Counted from the first letter of the stretch, positions 24,739 to 33,636 are shown. The stretch: DNA of 64,000 bases from JAIBJN01 sp963699495 (GCA_963699495.1 CAVOUB010000003.1:558001-622000), one strand, 5' to 3'. Notes: generated by a model from the sequence alone, not told the origin. Made by a program: numbers and translations.

Positions 24739-25643
24739 GACGCGCCTCCCGTCGCGAAGACAGCGTTGCTGGCGGGCACCGGGACCGCCTCGCCGAGCGC
24801 GCGGGCCACGGCCGCCGTCAAGGCGCGACGCGCCACGACCTCCGCCATCGCCCGGCGATAGTCGGCTGACGCGCGGACGTCGGAGATCGGCTCGGCGGCC
24901 GCGGCTGCGGCGTGAGCGGCCTGACGGACCGCATCAGGGCCCCCGTCGGAGCCCACCAGCGCCTTCGCCGCCTCCGGCACGAGCCGGATCGTCGGCGCGA
25001 GCGCCGTGATCGCGACGTCGGCCCACTCGATGGTCCCCCCGGCGAGCGTGACGGCCGCGGCCGCCCCGACGACCGCGATCTCCATCTGCCGCCGGTACTC
25101 GAGCCGGACGTACGAGCTCCCGGTTCCGGCGGCCGGCAGCGGGATCTCGACCCCTGTGAGAAGCTCGTCCGGTGCCGCGGCGGTCGTGCCGGGGCCGGTC
25201 ATGAGCTCGACGACCGGCACCTGCCGCTCGCCCGCTCCCGAGCGCAGCGTGACCGTCGCGCCGAGGACCATGAGCGGCCCGCCGGCCTCCATTGCCGGCG
25301 AGGCGTTCATGAGGTTGCCGCCGATCGTCCCGTGCGACCGGGTCGCGTGCGAGCCGACGATCGAAGAGGCGTCGGCGAGCGCGGTGAGCCGCTCCAGCAC
25401 GACGGGCTCGGCCGCGATCTCCGCATGGGTGACGAGCGCACCGAGGCGGAGCCGGCCGTTCTCCGCCGCGATCTCCCGCAGCTCGGCGAGGCGATGGATG
25501 GCGACGATGCTCTCCGGGAGCGGCGCCTTGCCCTGACGCGCGCCGACGACGAGGTCAGTCCCACCGGCGACCGGACGGGCGCCACCGCTGAGCGCAGAGA
25601 GCGCCTCGTCGACGGTCGTGGCCGCGACGTAGGCCGAGGTCAC
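24735..25643 (-). CDS. Molybdenum hydroxylase medium subunit, FAD-binding
   Basis: 302 residues. FAD-binding domain of the xanthine dehydrogenase/CoxM type: ARPVAGGTDLVVGARQGK (FAD pyrophosphate loop), THAEIA and TIGGNLMNASPAMEAGGPL. GTG at 25643 overlaps the TGA of the large subunit, and its own TGA overlaps the GTG of the small subunit, so all three are coupled. Because of a frameshift in the large subunit gene it reads as the end of one giant frame; it is a separate protein. Confidence 0.9.
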   Translation of the reverse strand: MTSAYVAATTVDEALSALSGGARPVAGGTDLVVGARQGKAPLPESIVAIHRLAELREIAAENGRLRLGALVTHAEIAAEPVVLERLTALADASSIVGSHATRSHGTIGGNLMNASPAMEAGGPLMVLGATVTLRSGAGERQVPVVELMTGPGTTAAAPDELLTGVEIPLPAAGTGSSYVRLEYRRQMEIAVVGAAAAVTLAGGTIEWADVAITALAPTIRLVPEAAKALVGSDGGPDAVRQAAHAAAAAAEPISDVRASADYRRAMAEVVARRALTAAVARALGEAVPVPASNAVFATGGAS

Positions 25644-27935
25644 TGCGGCTGCCCGGAGGTCACGGCCCAGACCCGCTCGGGGGTCATCGGCAGCTCCCTG
25701 ACGCGCGCGCCGACGACCTGGGCGATCGCGTTGGCGATCGCGCCCGGGGTCGGCACGGTCGGAGGCTCGCCGACGCCCTTGGTGCCCAGCGGTCCGCCGT
25801 TCTCGGCCGGCGTCTCGATCCAGGCGACGTCGATCTGCGGGGCGTCGGCCGCGGTGACAAGCTTGTAGTCCAGAAGGTGCGGATTGCGCTGGCGCCCGTC
25901 GGCGTCGAGCTGGGACACCTCCAGGAGCGCCTGCCCGATCCCCATGACGACCCCGCCGTAGACCTGCCCGCTCGCCCCGATGCGGTTGACGATCGTGCCG
26001 GAGTCGTGCACGGCGGCGACCTGCAGCACGCGCACGACGCCCGTCTCGCGGTCGACCTTGACGCGGGCGGCGTGGGTGAAGACCTGCGGCTCGAGGAACG
26101 ACTCCATGCCGAGCCGCCCGAGGCAACCCTCGGCGTCGCAGGGCGGGTTCTTCGGCGGTCGGCCCGAGCCCTTGCCGATCAGCCGCTCGCCGGCGCCGGC
26201 GAGCTCGGAGATCTCGATCGCCCTGGCCGGCGAGCCCACGACGCGCACGCGGCCGTCGGCGAGCTCGAGGTCCTCGCGCGCCACCTCGAGCCGCTTCGCG
26301 GCCATGTCCAGCAGCATGTCGCGCACTTCGACCGGCTGCTGCGACCACGGCGCGCCCGTTGTTCATCGTCGTCTGCGAGCCTGAGGAGCCCGCGTCGAAC
26401 GGGGCCGCCTCCGTGTCCTGGTAGAGGATCGAGAAGTCCGTGGGATCCATGCCGAGCACGTCCGCGGCCAGGAGCGGAAGCGCCATCACGGCGCCGCTGC
26501 CGTTCTCCTGCGCGCCCGTGACGATCGTTCCCGAGCCGTCGGCGTTCAGCTTCACGTAGGCGCCGGAGGGGTTCCCGAAGGACGGCCACCAGCCGCAGGA
26601 AACGCCGATCGCCTCGTCCTCGGGCAGGTCGCCGTCAGGCGCGATCATCTCCACGGCCCGCTCGAGCGTCTCCTTGAGCGCGATCGGTCCGAGCACTTGC
26701 CGCGTCGGGCCTTCGTCACCCTCGGCGATCAGCGTGCGCCTGCGCAGCTCGACGGGGTCGAGCCCGAGCGCCTCCGCGAGCTCGTCCATGTGCTGCTCGA
26801 GCGCCCAGCAGACCTGAGGCGCGGTCGGAGCCCGGATCGAGCCCGATGGCTGGTTGTTCGTGTAGACGAGCGTGGACTCGACGTTCACGTTCTCGATCAC
26901 GTAGGGCCCGCAGGCGTGCAGGGCGGCGAGCTGGGCGAAGAACCCGCCCTCGCCACAGTAGGCGCCGCCGTCGAGAACGAGGCGGCCGCGGCGCGCGACG
27001 AGCGTCCCGTCACTGCGCGCCCCGGTCTCGAGCTCGATCACCATCCCCTCCCGGCGGTGGTCGGGGGCGATGAACTCCTCCTCGCGGGTGAAGACAAGCT
27101 TCACCGGCCGCCCGGCGGCCCGCGCGAGCGCGGCGACGTGGCCCTCGTAGTGGAAGTCGCACTTCGAGCCGAAGCCGCCGCCGAGGAGCGGGACCACGAT
27201 GCGGACGTGGGACTGCGGCAGCTGGAGGACGTGCGCGACGCCGGCTCTCGCCGCATAGGGAACCTGCGTCGAGGTCCAGACGGTGACGCGGTCGCCCTGC
27301 CACTCGGCCAGCAGGGCGCGCGGCTCGATCGGCGCCCCCTGCGAGGCGTCGGTCACATAGCGACCTCTGACGACGACCTCGGCCTCCCCGATCGCGGCGT
27401 CGGCGTCGCCCTTCACGACCGTCGAGTAGCCGAGCAAGTTTCCGTGTCGCCCGAGCTCCTCGTCGCCCTCGTAGGACTCCCAGTCGGCGTGGATCAGCGG
27501 CGCGTCGTCCGCCAGCGCCGCCTCGATGTCGCTCACGGCCGGCAGCGGCTCATATTCCACCTCGATCGCCGCAGCCGCCTCGGCGGCGACCTCGGGCGTC
27601 AGCGCGGCGACCGCCGCGACGACGTCGCCCTCGAAGCGCACGTAGTCGCGCGCGAACAGCCGGCGGTCCTGCACGAGGTCGCCGTACAGCACGTCCGGGA
27701 CGTCTTCGTGCGTGATGACGGCAAGGACGCCCGGCAGCGCCCGCGCCCTGCTCGCGTCGATCGAGACGATCCGCGCGTGCGTGTGGTCGGCGTAGCGGAG
27801 CTTCGCGTGCAGCTGGCCGGTCAGGTTCAGGTCGGCGGTGTACCGGCCTGAGCCGGTGACCTTCTCCTTGCCGTCCGGCCGGAGGAACTGGGTCGGGGCG
27901 CCGTCGGCGGTGGGCTCGGCTTCGGCAATGCTCAT
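25640..27935 (-). CDS. Molybdenum hydroxylase large subunit (frameshift)
   Basis: Binds the molybdopterin cytosine dinucleotide and substrate. Seen: KEKVTGSGRYTADL, GGGFGSKCDFHYEGH, GSIRAPTAPQV, QENGSGAVMALPLLAADVLG, GSSGSQTTMNNGRAV, then in the other frame GTKGVGEPPTVP with the catalytic Glu. The frame breaks at 26332-26335, where one extra base is present; removing it gives 764 residues. The CO-dehydrogenase signature AYRCSFR is absent, so this is a generic xanthine/aldehyde-oxidase-type enzyme, substrate unknown. ATG at 27935 is 8 nt after TATTCT. Confidence 0.85.
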
Positions 27936-27943
27936 GGCACCGG

Positions 27944-27949
27944 AGAATA
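27944..27949 (-). promoter_or_regulatory. Putative -10 (TATTCT) for the molybdenum hydroxylase operon
   Basis: TATTCT, 8 nt, then ATG at 27935; back to back with the promoter of the RidA-like gene. Confidence 0.5.
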
Positions 27950-27975
27950 AACGGCTGGCCGGTGAGTTGAGCCGG

Positions 27976-27981
27976 TAGGCT
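27976..27981 (+). promoter_or_regulatory. Putative -10 (TAGGCT) for the RidA-like gene
   Basis: TAGGCT, 7 nt, then GTG at 27989; leaderless pattern. Confidence 0.5.
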
Positions 27982-27988
27982 GCGCGCC

Positions 27989-28450
27989 GTGCCGCTCATC
28001 GAGCGTCGCATCCACGAGCTCGGCTTGACGTTGCCGGCCCCACTCGTCCCGCCGGGCAACTTCGAGCTCGTCAAGATTCACGGCGGGCTCGCGTACATCG
28101 CGGGCCACGGCCCGTTCGACGGCTCCAAGCTGCTCGTCCAAGGGCTCGTCGGCCGCGACCTCACCCTCGAAGGAGGCCTACGAGGCAGCGCGCCTGACGG
28201 GGCTTTCCATCCTCGCGTCGCTGAAGCAGGAGCTCGGCGATCTCGATCGGGTGACGGAGTGGATCCGCGCCGTCGGCTACGTGCATTGCGAGCCCGGTTT
28301 CGGCCAGAACGCCGCGGTGGTCAACGGCTTCAGCGACCTCATCGTCGAGCTGTGGGGGACGCGGGACGACACGCGCGCTCGGCCCCGGGGCAGGGGCCTT
28401 CGCCCCTGAACGTCCCGATCATCGTCGACGCGATCGCGGCCGTCGGCTGA
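27989..28450 (+). CDS. RidA (YjgF) family protein (two compensating indels)
   Basis: 153 residues once two indels are corrected: an extra G at 28172-28173 and a missing G in the run 28354-28358. The middle portion, read in the alternative frame, gives YEAARLTGLSILASLKQELG and VHCEPGFGQNAAVVNGFSDLIVELWG. The end then gives DAGRHARSAPGQGPSPLNVPI with the conserved Arg of the RidA active site. RidA enzymes hydrolyse reactive enamines and imines. It starts with GTG 7 nt after TAGGCT and is divergent from the Mo-hydroxylase operon, so it may detoxify or process its products (inference). Confidence 0.8.
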   Translation: MPLIERRIHELGLTLPAPLVPPGNFELVKIHGGLAYIAGHGPFDGSKLLVQGLVGRDLTLEGGLRGSAPDGAFHPRVAEAGARRSRSGDGVDPRRRLRALRARFRPERRGGQRLQRPHRRAVGDAGRHARSAPGQGPSPLNVPIIVDAIAAVG

Positions 28451-28591
28451 GCCCGGGTGCGACGTGTGCTACCGGACGGTGGCCGCCGCTTGGTCGGTGC
28501 CGAAAGCGATGGCCGCGTAGTATTGCGGCGCAAGAAGTCCGAGTCCAAGTCGACGACCCCGTAAGCGCGCTGAAACCGGAGGTGTGAGTGG

Positions 28592-28987
28592 ATGCTCTTC
28601 GCGGCTGACTACCCGTTCCTCGACGTGCTGTGGACGCTGCTCGTCTTCTTCGCCTGGGTGATCTGGTTCTGGCTCTTGATCACCTGCTTCGCCGACCTCT
28701 TCCGCCGTCGCGACGCCAGCGGCGGGAAGAAGGTGCTCTGGGTGATCTTCCTGATCATCGTGCCGTTCGTCGGCGTCCTGATCTACTTGCTCGTGAACAA
28801 CGAGGGCATGGCCGACCGGAACATACGGCAGGCGCAAGCCCAGCAACAGCAGTTCGACGAGTACGTCAAGCAGACCGCCGGCGGCGGCGGCGCTGCTGCC
28901 GAGATCGAGAAGGCGAAGGGCCTGCTCGACAGCGGCGCGATCTCGCAGGCGGAGTACGACGACATCAAGCGGAAGGCGCTCTCCTGA
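28592..28987 (+). CDS. Membrane protein with PLDc_N-like helices and SHOCT domain
   Basis: 131 residues. Two membrane helices (residues ~10-35 and ~47-67, with WTLLVFFAWVIWFWLLITCF and VLWVIFLIIVPFVGVLIYLL), then a Gln-rich linker and a short C-terminal SHOCT motif (IEKAKGLLDSGAISQAEYDDIKRKAL). This combination is frequent in actinobacteria; SHOCT is thought to mediate oligomerisation. ATG at 28592 with GGAGGTG 7 nt upstream. A TAGTAT hexamer near 28517 may be its -10 box. Confidence 0.88.
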   Translation: MLFAADYPFLDVLWTLLVFFAWVIWFWLLITCFADLFRRRDASGGKKVLWVIFLIIVPFVGVLIYLLVNNEGMADRNIRQAQAQQQQFDEYVKQTAGGGGAAAEIEKAKGLLDSGAISQAEYDDIKRKALS

Positions 28988-29032
28988 GGGGTACCCGCCG
29001 AGCCCGTCGGCTCTAGGCCTCGCTGCGCCGAT

Positions 29033-29068
29033 CAGCACGCCGACCCCGTAGGCCGGGTCGGCGTGCTG
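29033..29068. terminator. Strong bidirectional hairpin between convergent genes
   Basis: CAGCACGCCGACCC and GGGTCGGCGTGCTG pair perfectly over 14 bp with an 8-nt loop, between the SHOCT gene (ends 28987) and the DUF4239 gene (ends 29085). No U tract. Confidence 0.75.
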
Positions 29069-29084
29069 CGGCATGGGCTTTCTC

Positions 29085-29880
29085 CTACCCGCCGGGCTCG
29101 AAGAACTGAGCGAGGGCTCCGGTCTTGAACGGCTCCGGATCGACGGCGACGTCCCCGGAGAACGGATAGCTGAGGTCGAGGAGCACGACCAGCGAGAACG
29201 CGACGACGATTGCGATCGCCGCCGGGCCCAGCGCGTGAAACCAGAAGTTCGGAGAGCCGACGAGCACCGCGTAGCCGACGATCACGAAGGAGCTGAAGAT
29301 GATGAGCGCCGCCATCTCGAACGGAAGCCCGCCCTCCGCTGCTTCGAGCCGATCTCGGCGCGCGTCGAGGGCGTCGTTCAGCTGACGGACCGAGTCGTCG
29401 AAGAACCCCGTCGCCCCGGGTGACTTCGGGCTCGACGGACTGCATCGCAGTGAAGACGCCGTCCAGCGCAGCCGCGGTCTGGGGGCCGTAGTCGCCGTCG
29501 CGCATCGGCGCCCATTCCTCGTCGACGACCGACCGCGCATACGTTCCCACGGCGCCGCGCACGCGATCACCGTCGGGCTCCGAGAACGCCGCGCTGTCGC
29601 GGACGATCGACGCGAGGGAGTCCGCCTCGCGACTGACGTCGGCGCTCGCCTCGAGAAAGTTCTCGTACGCGATGATGATGACGAACGCGAGCAGCAGGCC
29701 GAACAGAGCGGCCACGACGCCGAGCATCGGCGCTGAGATCTCCGCGTGGAACCCCTCTCGCGTCGACGGCACCGTGCGCCGGATCACCCAGACTCCCAGG
29801 ATCACAACACCGAACGCGAGCGCCACCGCGGCCAGCAAGAGCAACGGGATGGGTACGGCGTTGAGGATCTCCCGCAGCAC
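29085..29880 (-). CDS. DUF4239-type membrane protein (frameshift)
   Basis: 264 residues after removal of one extra base in the C4 run 29406-29409. Two N-terminal helices (LLLLAAVALAFGVVILGVWVI and LGVVAALFGLLLAFVIIIAYENFL), a soluble middle (SREADSLASIVRDSAAF, VGTYARSVVDEEW), then two C-terminal helices (MAALIIFSSFVIVGYAVL, IAIVVAFSLVVLLDLSYPFSG). This matches the bestrophin-like DUF4239 layout. GTG at 29880 is chosen over an upstream GTG because TAGGGT sits 7 nt before it. Function unknown, perhaps ion conductance. Confidence 0.75.
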
Positions 29881-29887
29881 GATCCCG

Positions 29888-29893
29888 ACCCTA
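29888..29893 (-). promoter_or_regulatory. Putative -10 (TAGGGT) before DUF4239 gene
   Basis: TAGGGT, 7 nt, then GTG at 29880; leaderless pattern, and it decides the start codon. Confidence 0.5.
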
Positions 29894-30045
29894 ACCACCC
29901 GGCTGGCAGATCACAGCACCTCCCGGGCAACTCGCGGCCCCGTCCCTTGTCGTCGGCAGGAGCGCCGGGTTATAGTCGGCCGCTGGTAACAATCGGGACG
30001 GGCGCGGGGGGCGGTGGCTTGTCCCCTATTCAAGGGGCGACGGCA

Positions 30046-32217
30046 ATGCGGATTGGCTCTCGGTCGCGGTTTGGGCAGGACGGACGGAGGGCGCTGCGCT
30101 GTGCGGTGCTCGTGGCGTCGATTGGCCTGGGGCTGGCTCTCGGGCCTTCTCTGGCGCAGGCAGGGGGCGGCGGCGGGCCGCACTTCGAGCCCGGAGCGGC
30201 CGGTGCGGGCGACCCGTATTTCCCGCTCGACGGCAACGGCGGGTACGACGTCCGCCACTACCTCCTCGAGGTGAGCTACGACCCGGAGACCGACGTTCTC
30301 GAGGGCAAGGCGACGATCCGCGCGCGGGCCACGCAGAACCTCTCGAGCTTCAACCTCGACCTGGACGGGCTGACGGTGCACTCGCTCCGCGTGGACGGGC
30401 GCCCGGCGGAGTGGAGCCGGGACGAGGGTGAGCTGACGGTCACGCCGAAGAGGGGGCTGCGGGACCACCGCCGCTTCACGATCGTCGTTCGCTACAGCGG
30501 CATTCCCGAGCCCGTCGAGGGCGCGGGGTTCATCCCAACCGACGACGGTGCGCTCGTCATAGGAGAGCCGCACGTGGCCTCGACGTGGTATCCCGTCAAC
30601 GACCATCCCAGCGACAAGGCGGCCTATACGTTCCGTATCACCGTCCCCGCGGGGCTCGAAGCCGTCGCAAACGGCGTCCTCAAGAAGCACAAGACGAAGC
30701 ATGGGTGGACGACCTGGACCTGGGACGCGAAGGAGCCGATGGCCTCGTACCTCACGACGGCGACGATGGGCGAGTTCGACCTGCATGCGTACAAGAAGTC
30801 GGGCCTTCGCTTCTGGGACGCGATCGACCCCGACCTGTTCGACCCGGTCGCGGAGCCCCGCACGGGGAGCCAGTTCGCCATCTCGCAGAGCAGCGAGCCG
30901 TCCTACAAGCGGCTCGAGCGCACGATCAGCGTGCCCGCCGCGGGAGCGACCCTGTCGTTCTGGGTCACGCGTAGCACCGAGCAGAACTGGGACTTCATGT
31001 TCGTCGAGGCCCATACGGTCGGCGCGGACGACTGGACGACCCTGGACGACCTGAACGGCCATACGACGCAGGACACCGGCCTTTCGTGCCCGGGCTGGCT
31101 CGGGCTGCACCCATTCCTCACGCACTACCAGTCGCCCGACGATCAGGGAGGGTGCACCCCGGCAGGCACCACCGGGAGCTGGCACGCGGTCAGCGGGGAC
31201 AGCGACGGCTGGGAGGAGTGGAAGGTCGACCTGTCCGGGTACTCAGGGAGCGACGTCGAGGTGTCGATCAGCTATGCGAGTGACGACTCCGTCCAGCTCC
31301 CGGGCCTCTTCGTCGACGACGTCGCAGTCTCCACCGGGGCGGGCTCGACCTCCTTCGAGGACGACGGGGACACATTCGACGGGTGGACGGTTCCGGGCGC
31401 CCCGGACGGCAGCCAGCCGAATCCCAACGACTGGATCGTCGGCACCGCGGACGACACTCCCCCGCCGATGGGTGAGCTGGTGCAGGAGACGTTCGCCAAG
31501 CAGGCGGAGATCATCGATTTCGAGGCCGGGATCTTCGGCCCCTACCCGTTCTCGGCCGCGGGCGGCATCGTCGACGACGTCACCGGCCTCGGCTTCGCGC
31601 TCGAGAACCAGACGCGGCCGATCTACGCCATCGACTTCTTCTTCAATCCGGTGTTCGCGGAGGACGTCGTCGTCCACGAGCTGGCGCACCAGTGGTACGG
31701 CGACAGCCTCACGGTCGCGCAGTGGCAGCACATCTGGCTCAACGAGGGCTTCGCAACCTACGCGGAATGGCTCTGGAGCGAGCACGTCGGCCGCGGAACG
31801 GCGCAGGAGATCTTCGACTTCTACTACTCCGTGATTCCGGACGACGATCCCTTCTGGTCGCTCACGATCGGCGACCCAGGCCCGGATGCCCTCTTCGACA
31901 ACGCCATCTACTACCGAGGGGCAATGACCCTGCAGCAGCTGCGCCTGGCGGTCGGCGATACGGACTTCTTCCGGATCCTCCGTCGCTGGGCCACGAAGAG
32001 GGAAGGGGACAACGTCACGACCGACGAGTTCATCGCGATTGCCGAGAAGATCTCGGGCGAGGAGCTGAGCGAGCTCTTCGACACCTGGCTCTTCACCGCG
32101 ACGAAGCCGGAGATCCCCACGTCCCTCGGCGCTCTGCGCGCGACGACCAGCTCGATCGGGGCGCCGCTTGCCGCGGCAGGCGACCGGAAGATGCGGCTCA
32201 GGAGCGCCCTTCGCTAG
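30046..32217 (+). CDS. Secreted M1-family metallopeptidase with large insertion
   Basis: 723 residues with a signal peptide (~1-38, ending AQAGGG). The N-terminal beta domain (~55-265) is aminopeptidase-like. The catalytic domain has GFALENQTRP (GxMEN-like) and H544-E-L-A-H548 followed 18 residues later by Glu567 in LNEGFATYAEW, the complete zinc site. Between the beta and catalytic domains lies an extra ~200-residue block (~270-470: SYKRLERTISVPAAG, WEEWKVDLSGYSG, LFVDDVAVSTG), a beta-sandwich resembling the MAM/immune-inhibitor-A type. ATG at 30046 has AAGGGG upstream; TATAGT near 29972 with TTGTCG 18 nt before it is a plausible promoter. Confidence 0.88.
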   Translation: MRIGSRSRFGQDGRRALRCAVLVASIGLGLALGPSLAQAGGGGGPHFEPGAAGAGDPYFPLDGNGGYDVRHYLLEVSYDPETDVLEGKATIRARATQNLSSFNLDLDGLTVHSLRVDGRPAEWSRDEGELTVTPKRGLRDHRRFTIVVRYSGIPEPVEGAGFIPTDDGALVIGEPHVASTWYPVNDHPSDKAAYTFRITVPAGLEAVANGVLKKHKTKHGWTTWTWDAKEPMASYLTTATMGEFDLHAYKKSGLRFWDAIDPDLFDPVAEPRTGSQFAISQSSEPSYKRLERTISVPAAGATLSFWVTRSTEQNWDFMFVEAHTVGADDWTTLDDLNGHTTQDTGLSCPGWLGLHPFLTHYQSPDDQGGCTPAGTTGSWHAVSGDSDGWEEWKVDLSGYSGSDVEVSISYASDDSVQLPGLFVDDVAVSTGAGSTSFEDDGDTFDGWTVPGAPDGSQPNPNDWIVGTADDTPPPMGELVQETFAKQAEIIDFEAGIFGPYPFSAAGGIVDDVTGLGFALENQTRPIYAIDFFFNPVFAEDVVVHELAHQWYGDSLTVAQWQHIWLNEGFATYAEWLWSEHVGRGTAQEIFDFYYSVIPDDDPFWSLTIGDPGPDALFDNAIYYRGAMTLQQLRLAVGDTDFFRILRRWATKREGDNVTTDEFIAIAEKISGEELSELFDTWLFTATKPEIPTSLGALRATTSSIGAPLAAAGDRKMRLRSALR

Positions 32218-32316
32218 GCGCTCCGCGCCGCCGACGTTCTGCGTGAACCCGCCGGTTGCCGGCTCCGCCCGGAGGAATCCGGCTCGGGTCGTGCGCGGTT
32301 TCGGGACAAGTCTGCA

Positions 32317-32340
32317 ATACTGAACTTAATGGTTCAGTAT
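32317..32340. promoter_or_regulatory. Palindromic operator overlapping the ArsR start codon
   Basis: ATACTGAAC and GTTCAGTAT (9-bp perfect arms) flank TTAATG; the last three bases are the ATG of the ArsR gene. Position and symmetry indicate an autoregulatory operator. Confidence 0.75.
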
Positions 32341-32640
32341 CCGACGACCGTCGACCGCGCGTTCGCGGCCCTCGCCGACCCGACCCGGCGCGCCGTGCTC
32401 GAACGGCTCGGCGCCGGCAGCGCGACGATAAGCGAGCTCGCCGAGCCCTTCGGCATGTCGCTGACCGGGATGAAGAAGCACATCCGGCTGCTCGAGGAGG
32501 CGAACCTCGTCGCCACGGAGAAGGTCGGCCGTGCCCGCAGATGCGCACTCGTGCCCTATGCCTTCGAGGGCATCAGTACGTGGCTGCAGCGGCTCGACCG
32601 CTTCGCGCAGGTTGTCCAACGCACGAAAGGAGCACGATGA
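32329..32640 (+). CDS. ArsR-family transcriptional regulator
   Basis: 103 residues. Winged-helix ArsR/SmtB regulator: FAALADPTRRAVLERL (helix 1-2), ATISELAEPFGMSLTGMKKHIRLLEEANLV (recognition helix) and the wing ATEKVGRARRCAL. No Cys/His metal site, so it belongs to the ArsR group paired with SRPBCC proteins rather than metal sensors. The start codon lies inside a 24-nt palindrome, so it probably represses its own operon. Its TGA overlaps the ATG of the next gene. Confidence 0.93.
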   Translation: MVQYPTTVDRAFAALADPTRRAVLERLGAGSATISELAEPFGMSLTGMKKHIRLLEEANLVATEKVGRARRCALVPYAFEGISTWLQRLDRFAQVVQRTKGAR

Positions 32641-33062
32641 GCACCACCGTCACCACCCCGAACGAGCTCGAGATCCGCGTCGAGCGGATCTTCGACGCGC
32701 CGCGCACGCACGTCTACTCCGTCTGGACGGATCCGGAGCTGATCCCCGAATGGTGGGGCGACGGCACCGTCGTCGAGGAGATGGACGTCCGTCCCGGCGG
32801 CACCTACCGGTTCCAAACCGCCTTCGGCGTCGTCGAGGGCGAGTTCCGCGAGGTCGAGCCACCCGCGCGCCTCGTGCAGACGTTCCAGAACCACCTGCAG
32901 ACGCTCGAGTTCGAGGATCTCGGTGAGCAGACGAAGCTGACGCAGACGATGCGCTTCGAGACGACCGAGCAGCGGGACACCACGATGCAGTACGGCGTCG
33001 AGGAGGGCGCGAAGGCGGGCTTCGCGCGCGTCGACGCGCTGCTGGCGAAGATCGCAGCGTGA
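32637..33062 (+). CDS. SRPBCC (Ahsa1/START-like) protein
   Basis: 141 residues. START/Bet v1 fold of the AHSA1 type: IRVERIFDAPRTHVYSVWTDPE, WWGDGTVVEEMDVRPGGTYRF and the C-terminal helix REQ-like segment (EQRDTTMQYGVEEGAKAGFARVDALL). Such proteins bind hydrophobic ligands in a deep cavity and are routinely co-encoded with this ArsR type; the ligand is unknown. ATG at 32637 overlaps the ArsR stop, with AAAGGAG 6 nt upstream. Second gene of a three-gene operon. Confidence 0.92.
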   Translation: MSTTVTTPNELEIRVERIFDAPRTHVYSVWTDPELIPEWWGDGTVVEEMDVRPGGTYRFQTAFGVVEGEFREVEPPARLVQTFQNHLQTLEFEDLGEQTKLTQTMRFETTEQRDTTMQYGVEEGAKAGFARVDALLAKIAA

Positions 33063-33508
33063 GGCCGGCGTCGCGGTCGCGTGCGCAGCGCAAGGCGGAC
33101 ACGCTCGCGCTGCTGCGCTCGGAGGTCGACTGCTGGGTGGCGAGCGCGGACGAGATGGGGAACGCCCATCTCGTCCCGCTCTCCCATTACTGGGACGGCG
33201 CGGCGGTCGTGCTCGCGACGCCGCGCTCGTCTCCGACCGCGACGAACCTCTTGCGTGCCGGCGTCGCGCGCGTCGGCGTCGGTCCGACGCGCGACGTCGT
33301 GCTCGTCGACGGCCGTGTGACGGAAGGCGTCGACGACGCGACCGCCAATGCGCACGCGGAGCAGACCGGCTTCGACGCGCGCACGGAGCCCGGCGACTAC
33401 GTGTACCTGCGCGTGACGCCGACCGAGATCCGCGCGTGGCGTGAGGCGAACGAGCTGTCCGGGCGGCTGCTGATGCGCGACGGAGTGTGGTTACCACTCG
33501 ATGCGTGA
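33059..33508 (+). CDS. Pyridoxamine 5'-phosphate oxidase-like (PPOX) protein
   Basis: 149 residues. Split-barrel flavin/F420-binding fold: LRSEVDCWVASADEMGNAHLVPLSHYWDGAAVVLATPRSS, then TNLLRAGVARVGVGPTRDVVLVDG. Could bind FMN, F420 or haem; no diagnostic residue decides. GTG at 33059 overlaps the SRPBCC stop (GTGA). Third gene of the ArsR operon; its 3' end overlaps the short convergent frame at 33491-33626 by 18 nt. Confidence 0.85.
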   Translation: MRPASRSRAQRKADTLALLRSEVDCWVASADEMGNAHLVPLSHYWDGAAVVLATPRSSPTATNLLRAGVARVGVGPTRDVVLVDGRVTEGVDDATANAHAEQTGFDARTEPGDYVYLRVTPTEIRAWREANELSGRLLMRDGVWLPLDA

Positions 33509-33626
33509 GCCGCCGACGATCGCCTCGTCGCCGTCGTAGACGCGCACCCGGGCCTTCCCCTTGCCGTCACGCGATCCTGCAAGCTCGGCCGCGCCCCGCT
33601 CGGCCCCCGAAGCGGCCCTTGAACAT
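33491..33626 (-). CDS. Possible short protein, 44 aa (frameshift)
   Basis: With one base removed from the C5 run 33604-33608, an ATG at 33626 reads through to a TAA at 33491. The product begins MFKGRFGAERGA and ends GKARVRVYDGDEAIVGGSRIEW, with strong third-position GC. It follows the SRPBCC stop by 10 nt on the same strand but has no ribosome site. I do not recognise it; it may be the tail of a decayed gene. Confidence 0.35.
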
Positions 33627-33636
33627 CAGCTGGGTT

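Noticed and set aside
24735..27935. A single 1066-codon gene fusing two hydroxylase subunits
   Set aside because: The middle third is out-of-frame nonsense; the real large subunit continues in another frame and the medium subunit starts at its own GTG.
25640..27935. Form I CO dehydrogenase (CoxL)
   Set aside because: The AYRCSFR active-site loop is absent; only general xanthine/aldehyde-oxidase-type features are present.
28391..28408. Perfect hairpin CAGGGGC-CTTC-GCCCCTG
   Set aside because: It lies inside the conserved end of the RidA coding region (GQGPSPLN), so it is more likely a coincidence of codons.
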